Origin: Saussurea involucrata
Taxonomy: Eukaryota; Streptophyta; Magnoliopsida; Asterales; Asteraceae
Assembly (NCBI GenBank): GCA_033807775.1
Contig: CM066326.1
Location: forward strand, 88,388,873 to 88,452,872
Direction: 5' to 3'
DNA length: 64,000 nt
The notes beneath the pieces were generated by a model that saw nothing but the letters and a program-made list of their open reading frames with translations, was not told the DNA's origin and did not search any database. The translations under genes and the position numbers were made by a program. Each line of letters opens with the position of its first letter. Position 1 is the stretch's first letter. This document shows, piece by piece, positions 55,306 through 64,000 of this stretch.

Positions 55306-56390
55306 GAGCATCCCCAATGGTGGGGTTCTTGACACTGTGACACTATAAAGAACTGGTCCAAAAAAATGGGTGACGCCGAGAGAAACAGGTTCCTCATCCA
55401 CGTGGAGAACCGCTCTTTTTCTATGAACCGCTTCATACATAAACAAATGGGTCCCACACTCCCACTCCTTCCTCAATATCTCCTCTTCACTCTTTTGTAA
55501 TATAATATTTTATATTATTTTATTTTATTATAACTACTGGAATACCCCAAATTGTTAATAGTAAAACATATTTATAATAGGGAAATTAATTAAAATACCC
55601 AAAGTTTGACTTTGACTTACCAAAATACCCAAAATCTCGGACAGTTTACCAAAATACCCAATTTTTCAGCGGTGGGCCCCGCGATCGCGGGCTAGGGCCC
55701 ACGTGGCACTCGTGTTTGGCCAAAGTGTCCCGTGGAGCCCCACAACTATGGTTGCGGTGACACTTTTGGTCCCTGTCCCGCGGAGGTTGACAAACTCCTT
55801 GAATGGTTTTACTCTAACTCCTACCCGCGCGCAGGGGGGGTGCCGATTGACGATTTCGTAAGCTAAAATCGTCGAACTTGTGTGCGAGCGCGACCTGCGG
55901 ACACGAATGCAGCTCCAAAATCTCGTGCTCGCGTTGCTCGGTTTTGCTAAAATTTATTATTTTTTTTAAACTGAACTGTGTTTGCAACCAAAGACATACA
56001 AAAACAAAAGGACCAAACTGAACTGCGGGACCATCGCGGCCAACCTCCGCGGGACAGGGACCAAAAGTGTCACCGCGACCATAGTTGGGGGGGCTCCGCG
56101 GGACACTTTGGCCAAACACGAGTTCGACGTGGGCCCTAGCCCGCGATCGCGGGGCCCACCGCGAAAAAATTGGGTATTTTGGTAAACTGTCCAAGATTTT
56201 GGGTATTTTGGTAAGTCAAAGTCAAACTTTGGGTATTTTAATTAAATTCTCTTTATAATAAAGTAAAATAATAATATTAGTAGTTTTTTCCTGATATTTT
56301 TATTGTTAATTTATGTATTATAGTTTTTAATTTTTATTATTTTTTATTTATGTAGCATTTTCTTTGTAATTTTTAACAATTATGACTATT
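55306..56390. mobile_element. Tourist-like MITE, left part, second copy
   Basis: Begins GAGCATCCCC after TTA (55303-55305). Its right end would lie beyond the window. Contains the foldback MITE (55580-56251), flanked by TTTATAATA. Confidence 0.8.
55580..56251. mobile_element. Foldback Mutator-type MITE, second copy
   Basis: As 2205-2894 but with a rewritten 18-bp-shorter segment at about 56005-56030, the loop-side part of the palindrome. Confidence 0.85.
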
Positions 56391-56600
56391 TGTTAGTACA
56401 CAATGTATCTAAGATATAGGGCTAATTGTAATTAGTCGATATTAGTCAAAGTCAAGTATCAATTAGGTTTGGTGAAAGGTATATAAACCCAATTGTAAGG
56501 GTTGTGAGGTGTAGCTAGGTGAGAGAGCACACAATAGAGGTCATTTCTCCTCTCAATCTAGTTCATATTTGGTTTAATCTTGTTACCTGAATCACTCTCA
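56391..56600 (+). repeat. 5' LTR of element B, second copy
   Basis: Same internal deletion as 3034-3243, followed by the primer site at 56603-56615. Confidence 0.9.
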
Positions 56601-58369
56601 ATTGGTATCAGAGCCAAGCAGATAAGAATTTGTGCATCAATCCATTGATTTTAATCAATTTTTGAGAAATTGATGAGTTTTTGATTTTTGAGATTTTATT
56701 GAAATTTTTCAAAAATCTAGAAATCGTTTGAGGTTTGGATTGATTCAAGTTTATAGATCGATTTTAGTTGTTGATTGGAACGATTTGCAATTTACAAAAC
56801 TATTTTTCAGCAACAAACCAGAGATTTTTGAAAACTAAAATATCAACAGTGGCTATGTTCTTGTTGTTCTTAGATGTTCTTGCTTATGATGGTGATTGAT
56901 TCCTCTTTGTGTTAATGCTTTGATTGATTTGTGTTTCACATATCACATTTGTTTGGTATTTCGAACAGTTTGTATATTTCAAATCTGAAATTCGTCAAGA
57001 AATCAGGGAGATCGAGTAACTTGAGTGTTCTTCGTTAACACAGTGATCGATCTCGATTTTTGATGTGTTTTAATAGAATCTAATGTGACATATCGATTTG
57101 TATTGAAATTTGTAACATCATACAACTTTTAGAATTGGAAAACGATGAGAAATCACCAAGCTTATCGCAAGATTCAACTTTATCGCAAGTTGTTTTTTGT
57201 CGCAACATCACTTTTATCGCAACTCTGTTTTTTTATCGCAACATAACCTTATCGCAACCTTTTGTCGCAACCAACTTCCCCAGAAAAATTCATCTCTCGC
57301 CGGAAAATACGTGGGTCGCCGGAAAACATACTAAAACCGTTGCATGATCTTGTTTTTAACATGGCAATCGGATGTGTTGTGATCTGAGACTGTAAAGGAA
57401 CGAAAACAAATCAGTTTTGAAGTAAGAATGCAAAGAAATTCGAACGAAAAGAACTGCAGATCAACGATTTGGATGATGATGAACAGTGTTTTAACTGTTC
57501 CGTTAGTCGACCGTTAAGTTTATCACAATTTTGGTCTTTTTCCGTTAATTCACGTTAGTTTAGTTATTTTTCCTTTAGTATTAGTTAGTTTTGTTTCATT
57601 TTAAGTCCTAAGTCTGTTAGGGGTCTGTTAGTTCAGTTAGTTTCATTTTTTAACGGACCGTTAGCTTTTTTCGTTAAGTTTCTTACATTTTTAGTCCTTA
57701 GTTAGATTTTCCGTCAAGTCCAGTTAGCAAGTTTAGAGTTTTACACTTCTGGTACCTGGACTACTAGTTTTAGGTTTTGTCAGTTTTGGTCCCTAAACTT
57801 ATAGTTTTAATTTGTGTCTTTTTCAGTCCCTGTAGTTATAGTTTAGAGTTTTGTCATTTTGAGACCCTAAAGTTAGAGTTTAAGTGTCTGTCACTTTTAG
57901 TCCCTATACTTCAGGTTTCTGTTTTGGTCATTTTTAGTCCCTCTAGTTTTAACTTTCAGTTTATTACAGTTTTAGTCCCTAGACTTTAAGCTTTTAGATT
58001 TTTCATTTTTAGTCCTTTTAGTTCCAAGTTTTAGATTTTGTCACTTTTAGTTCTTGTTTTTCATTTTAGTTTCGTAAGTTGTCAGTTTTAGTCCTTATTC
58101 TTCATTTTTCATCGATTTTATCAGTTTTTGCCTGCATTTAACCGCAACTGATATATTTTTCTCGTGCTTTGCAGGTTTGTCGATTTAAAGTCCAATTTTC
58201 CGCATTAATTTTTCGGAGTTAATTTTTGGAAGACAAATTTACAATTTGTTTTTCAAATTTTATTTTTAAAAATTTTTCTGACTTTAATCGATTTTCTCTG
58301 ATCGTTCAAGCGCACAAATTCTACTTCTCACGAAGTATTTGTTAACGATCCGTTTTTTTTCAGGTAACA

Positions 58370-59770
58370 ATGTCGCTTTATCAAGATTTTAACTGTCGAT
58401 ATTGGCAATGTAAAAAGAAGATAGAAGGTTTAGAAACCAGAATTGAAGTAGGTGAATTTAATACAGCATTATGTGCAAAGTATTACCAAGAACTTCAAGA
58501 ACTGAAATAACAAGCTGATCTGAAGATATGTGATTGTGAATCTAAAGCAAGTCTGATACTTTCTTTAGAGGAAAAGAATGTCGAGCTGACAAAGAAAATA
58601 TCTGATTTTGAACAAGTGATGAGAAAGGAAAGAGAAGATTTTCAGAAAGCAAGAGACGAGATTCAAATAGAAACACAAGTTTATGCAAAAGAGAGAAAAT
58701 ATTTTGAAAATGAACGAAATGCTTGTCCAAAAGAGAGACAAGATTTTGAAAATGAACGGAAGATGTTTAAACAAAAGTTTTCTGATCTTTCAAAGAAATG
58801 TGTTGAAGAAAAGAAAGCTATAGAGCTTAGATGCATAAAACTTTCAAAACAAAATTCTGATTTTGAAAAAGTTTTATTTCTCGAAAAGGAAAGGGTGGAT
58901 TTTAATGCAAAAAGAAAATCCTTTGAGGCAAAGATTGTTGAGCTTTCACTAAAAATATCTAATTTGGAGAAAGAATTAGACATCGAAAGAAAAGAATCTG
59001 AAAAGAAGAAAATTGAAGATTTTCAAACAAAGAATGTGAAAGATGTCTATTCTAATGAAAGAAAGGTCTTTCAGGCTGAAATCTCAAAGCTAACGAGGAA
59101 GTTGTATGCTTTAGCAACGGAAGCTATGAAAGAGCAGAAGATCAAATCTGATCTACAAAAGAAGTTTGATTTGATTTCTCGAGAAAGGAATGTTCTGTAC
59201 GACAAGGTTTAGAGACTGGAAGCAATTAACTTCAAAGTTGAATTATCTGAACAATTTAGTGTCGATACTATTGTTCAGTCGCCATATGATGATTCAACTG
59301 CTTCGGAATGTTCATTTAAGACTGCTTCCGGTTCAATCAATGAACATATTTCTTCGAAAAAATCTGTCAAATCAAGCAATCTTTCAAACGATCAAATGCG
59401 CCCTTCTAATCTTTTCTACAACCAAGCTGCTACAAGTTCAGATACTCCAATCTTTAAGCCTGTAAAGATGGTAAGGAAAGTGAAAGGTTCTTCTCCTGAA
59501 AAAGATGCCCAAAGTCATCTGTTCCTCCACCTAAGGTAAACAAGAAGAACAACGCTCCAAAAGGTAAGTCTTTTGTTAAACCTAATTTATTATGCAAATC
59601 GTTTGATTAGGTTGGCACAAAAGCAAATTTGTTGTTCTTATTGTGGAACGCATGATTTTGTCAAGAAAGAAAATGTTCAGTACTGGTATGGTACTTATAA
59701 TATTTCTTCAAATCGAACTGCACATAACAAGCCAGGACCCAAGTTCCGTTGGGTACCAAAATCTACTTAA
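58370..59770 (+). pseudogene. Element B gag-like protein, second copy, broken
   Basis: Identical in structure to 5014-6414, including the in-frame TAA after 46 codons, the later TAG and the degenerate zinc-knuckle-like end. Sharing the same breaks shows the gene was already dead before the large duplication. Confidence 0.8.
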
Positions 59771-60007
59771 TCTGTTTTGCAGGTTTATCATGTGTGGTGC
59801 TGATTGTCAAAACTATACCAAACACATGACTGGAAAAACAGAAGAGAAGTGTGCAGATCTTTGAAGAGGAGTACCCATGCTTTCAATTTTCATATGCTGA
59901 ACTACTTGCATAATTTCAGGGGGAGAGACTCTATATTTTTGATATATTTTGTGCTCATTGATATATCTTTCTATATGTTTCTTTGTAGGGGGAACATACA
60001 TAATAAT

Positions 60008-60126
60008 GGTTTCTGAATAATTCAGTTCAGAACCCGCACTTCAATGATGTTTATGGCTTCTAAACACCTTAGTTTAGAACCCGAGCATATAAGATTTTGA
60101 CTTCTGATCATACCAGATCAGGACTC
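60008..60126 (+). repeat. Three-hairpin array of B, second copy
   Basis: Same as 6652-6770; a shortened AAT microsatellite follows. Confidence 0.7.
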
Positions 60127-60172
60127 GTTCTTAATCTTAAAAAATATAATAATAATAAATAAAAATAATAAA

Positions 60173-60211
<39 letters not shown>

Positions 60212-61221
60212 TTAGACTTTGATTGTTACATCTACTAATCTTGTTTCACTAAGATTCTTTACAGATTTTGTGGGGGAGCTTATATGTTTTCTTTAAATCA
60301 GTCTATCATGATTTGAGGGGGAGCTTAAACATTTGACTGTAAGCATCTTCTAAACTTAATATGATATTGTTTGAAAGGAGAACGACTTTCAAGCATGAAA
60401 ATGTTTTCCTTAAATGTTCAAACCACTTCTCGATTCTCAAAAAGGATTTCATAAGTTTAGAAGTGTGACTTTAAATGTTTTTCATGTATATCTCGGGTTG
60501 TTATATCATTGTTTCTTGTTTCTGACCGTGTGTTTCCAAAGATTAATACTTGTGTGTTATCTTGTCTATACTTTCGAGTATTCATCCACACCGGTTCAGC
60601 TTCATATTGACTTTGTTATTACCATGTCTCAAAATGAAACAATTTTTCGATGGTAATACTCTCGTTTGTACTTCACTTTTGTTGAGCATCATATTCATTT
60701 CAGCGTCAGAGCTTAAACGTTTCATTTAAATATTGTTTATACTTGTTCATATAAACAAAATTCAATTATTTGATACCCTAAGCGTTCATGATTATATTTC
60801 ATATTTGATCTAATTGATACATTGTCAAATTCTCAAACAAGTCTTTCGAATTCATTTCATTCTTTCAATATTCTTGTTGTCAGAAATCTTCAACGTTCAA
60901 ATGCTCAAATATTTCATTAATATTTTTGAGGAGCATACATTATGATGACAATGTTATTCAAATGCTAAAGATTTTTATTTGTTCAAGCTAAACTGTTGAG
61001 CAACATATCTTTTAGGACAACATTTCATGGGAATCAATGTGAGAGCTTAAAAGAACTTCTATGGATTCACGTTAACCAGTGTTTCCTACCCAAGAAGTTA
61101 TCCTTGAGTGATTCAGGGGTGAGGGGTCGAAATCAAAGAGTGGGGGAGATAACTCATCCGGTTGAGTAATCTCATTGTGCTGAGGTAAAATGAAAAAAAA
61201 AGTTTGGTTAGCAGTGAGCTG

Positions 61222-61483
61222 TGAGAATGATTCAGGTAACAAGATTAACACATAAAACACTTGAATTTAGATTGAGAAATGTAGAAGATGAGAATTAAGA
61301 ACAATTTCTCTTGGAGGCCACTCTCTCTCACACACACTTGATAGCTATACACAACTGACCTCATTCACAAAACCCTAACATTTGGGTTTATATACCTTTG
61401 ACCCTCACAACACCTAGATTGACTTTGACTATTGTTGACCCTTTACAATTAGCATAAATCTTGAATACAATAGTGTACTAACA
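61222..61483 (-). repeat. 3' LTR of element A, second copy
   Basis: Counterpart of 7875-8136, with AGCTG just before it. It shows that the A-in-B insertion predates the large duplication. Confidence 0.9.
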
Positions 61484-63729
61484 ATCTCCCCCTATGGATT
61501 CAAGATTTAAAAAAAAATATGACGATAGTCTTCAGCTCTTTAATCTCCAGATAGGCTTTATCTTCAAGAATCCACTTTGGCGACTTTAATCTTCATTTAG
61601 GCTCTTTAAAGTCAAATAGTCGTCAAGTCTTGAAACAAATCTGTGTAAGGTTGATCAAGGTCTTCAAAACAAAATCTTTTTATCTTCAAATCACTAATCT
61701 TTGCAGCTTTGACTTTTGGCAAAAAAAAAATCAGTCTTTGAATTATGAACGAGATTTGAGGTTTAACGGCCTTTGAGCTTTAAGACATTCTTGAATAATC
61801 TTTAAGCACGAATTGTCTTTGTATCTTCAAACATTTGATCTCTCTGAAACACTTTATCTTGAACTTCTTTGACTTTGACAAATATCAACTTTGACTTTCG
61901 GAGATTGAAATATTTGAATTATCTCCCTCTTTTCTTCTATTTGATATTTCTCTCCCTTTTTGATGATTGTGAGCATCATGATCATCAAAACTCTTGTTCA
62001 ATTTCAGCATTCTCTTTGAGTACCAGAAATAATCTCCTCCTCTTGATATGTTTAACCGTCAATTCCAAAAAAAAATGTTTATCCGAATCTTTTCAAATTC
62101 AGATAATATAACAGTGGTAACCCTGAAACAACGGATGAATCAGTTAAAATGCCTGTAAGTTGCACAAAGCCACTTAGTACAACAGATGTACTTTGGAAAG
62201 GAGCTTTTTGATGTTCACTCCTCCAGGGCTTCCATTCAATCATCGAAAAGCACTAAGGAATTTCTATGAACGTTATGACAAGAAAACTTATTCCTTGTGT
62301 GTACGTGCAAGTGTAGAAATGATTGAAGCAACTTATGCTTGAAAATTAGGCTCAAAATGTGTAAACTGTTGAGACAGCAACAAGTTTTCCACAAACTCAA
62401 TGTGTATGAATGAAGAGCGAAGGTGGGGCAAACTTTCTTCTTTTCAATATCCAAACCTACCGAGTGAAGATTGGATAGATAATATGCTGCATCCCCAAGA
62501 AAAATTGAAACATTTCTTTGTTGAGAAAGAAATGAGTAGCTGGTGGGGTTAATGTAAGAGTTGGCATGGGCTAGTTGCCTGTTTCAATGACGGTCACCAA
62601 AGAATGTGAACCAATCAGTAATGTGGCTGCCCGGCTCAGAAAATTGGCTGGTGCAGAGTTCTCTTATTCTTTTAACTCTGTTCTGACACCCTCTTTCTGT
62701 TTTTAACCTGCTCACGTCTAACCAAACTCTCTTTTTCATTTTACCTCAGCACAATGAGATTACTCAACCGGATGAGTTATCTCCCCCACTCTTTGATTTT
62801 GACCCCTCACCCGTCAATCACTCAAGGATAACTTCTTGGGTAGGAAACACTGGTTAACGTGAATCCATAGAAGTACAGTTAATCTCGCACACTGATCCCA
62901 TGAACTGTTGTCCTAAAAGATATGTTGCTCAACAGTTTAGCTTGAACAAATAAGAATCTTTAGCATTTGAATAACAGTGTCATCAGAATGTATGCTCCTA
63001 AAAAATATTCATGAAATATTTGAGCATTTGAACGTTGAAGATTTCTCAAAACAAGGATATAGAATGAAATGAAATGAATTCGTAAGACTTGTTTGAGAAT
63101 CTGACAATGTATCAATCAGATCAAATATGAAATATATTCATGTACGGTTAGGGTATCAAAGAATTGGATCTTTTGTTTATATGAACAAATATAAACAATC
63201 TTTGAATGAAATGCTTAAGTTCTCACGTTGAATGAATATGATGCTCAACAAAATTGGAAATTCAAACGAGAGTATTACCATCGAAACATTTTTTCGTTTT
63301 GAGACATGGTAATAACAAAGTCAATAAGAAGCTGAACCGGTGTGTATGAATACTTGAAAGTATAGACAAGACAATACGCAAGTATTAATCTTTGGAAACA
63401 CACGGTCAGAAATAATGGTATAACTACCCAAGATATACATGAAAAACCTTTAAAATCACACTTCTAGAATTATAAAATCTGATTGAATTAGAGAAGTGGT
63501 TTGAACATTTAAGAACAGGTTTTTCATGCTTGAAAGTTGTTCTTCTTTCAAACAATCTCAGATTGAGTTCAGAAGATACTTACAGTGCTAACATTTAAGC
63601 TCCCCCTCAAATTATGATCGACTGATTTAAACATCGGATAAGCTCCCCCTCAAAATCTGCAAAGATCTTAATTTGACAAAATCAGCACATGTAACAATCA
63701 AAGTTTAATTTTTTTTAGAGATTTAGAAC

Positions 63730-63989
63730 GAGTCCTGATCTGATATGATCAGAAGTCAAACACATTGAAAGATCGGGTTCTATACTTAAGTGTTTAGAAG
63801 CCAAAAAAACATCATTGAAATCCGGGTTCTAAACTGATGTGTTTAGAAACCATAATATCTTTGAAAAACGGATTCGGAACTGAATTATTCAGAAACCATA
63901 ATCTCTTTGAAGTACGGGTTCTGAACTGAATTATTCAGAAGCCATAAACTCATTGAAATCCGGGTTCTAAACTGATGTGTTTAGAAACC
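63730..63989 (-). repeat. Six-hairpin array of A, second copy
   Basis: Counterpart of 10382-10641, no difference noticed. Confidence 0.75.
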
Positions 63990-64000
63990 ATAAATTGTGT

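Larger units (their letters stand above)
53386..64000. repeat. Direct duplication, copy 2 (extends beyond window end)
   Basis: Counterpart of 1-10652 with the same order: MITE inverted repeat, left part of the Tourist-like MITE, foldback MITE, 5' LTR and gag of B, 3' LTR of A and its hairpin array. It is cut only by the window end, so the next unit presumably continues like 10653 onward. Confidence 0.97.

Overview
This is a plant nuclear window: introns and TATA/poly(A) signals in the one host gene, Copia/Gypsy LTR retrotransposons, CACTA, Mutator-like and Tourist-like DNA transposons, and a LINE remnant. The only clearly functional host gene is an 11S globulin (legumin-type seed storage protein) on the minus strand, three exons over 49983-52051, 511 codons. 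Its sequence and the style of the Copia elements suggest the daisy family (Asteraceae, helianthinin-like); that placement is inference.

Layout. (1) 1-1930: AT-rich non-coding DNA with MITE-like repeats. (2) 1931-32267: a Russian doll of transposons. A Tourist-like MITE (TTA target duplication) holds a foldback Mutator-type MITE (2205-2894, 9-bp duplication) and Copia-like element B (plus strand, LTRs 3034-3243 and 31761-32071, broken gag). B is split by sibling element A (minus strand, 7875-30520, identical 5-bp AGCTG duplications, 262-bp LTRs). A carries a long coiled-coil gag ORF (10856-12697) and a 15.7-kb foreign block in the opposite orientation: a Copia pol fragment (12698-15141) and an extra downstream ORF (ORF3). 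ORF3 is cut by a non-coding Gypsy-type LTR element (17332-26398) with a miniature LTR element (TRIM, 16612-17331) fused to its 5' end, the pair flanked by ACAAC. (3) 32271-32956: unassigned DNA. (4) 32966-49824: a Mutator-like element (9-bp GCAAGAATA duplications), containing a 13.1-kb CACTA element (33095-46219, CAT duplications) with long subterminal repeat arrays, a DUF8039-like fragment and a 5.7-kb palindrome; then a Tourist-like MITE interrupted by Copia debris, and possible captured gene sequence. (5) 49834-52300: the 11S globulin gene and promoter. (6) 52690-53385: LINE RT zinc-binding remnant. (7) 53386-64000: a near-identical direct copy of 1-10652.

The direct copy matches from the first base of the window to the last, so the duplication probably extends beyond both ends. 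The simplest reading is a recent tandem duplication with a period of about 53.4 kb whose unit contains the storage-protein gene and the whole transposon nest.

The least expected signals are two arrays of short RNA-like hairpins whose stems change in a compensated way: five (plus two weaker) between pol and ORF3 (15644-15845, 16386-16433), and a second kind in the gag-distal regions of elements A and B (10382-10641, 6652-6770). The second kind appears derived from the integrase-RT linker of the related pol gene. All gene-like units outside the 11S gene are transposon parts, mostly broken.
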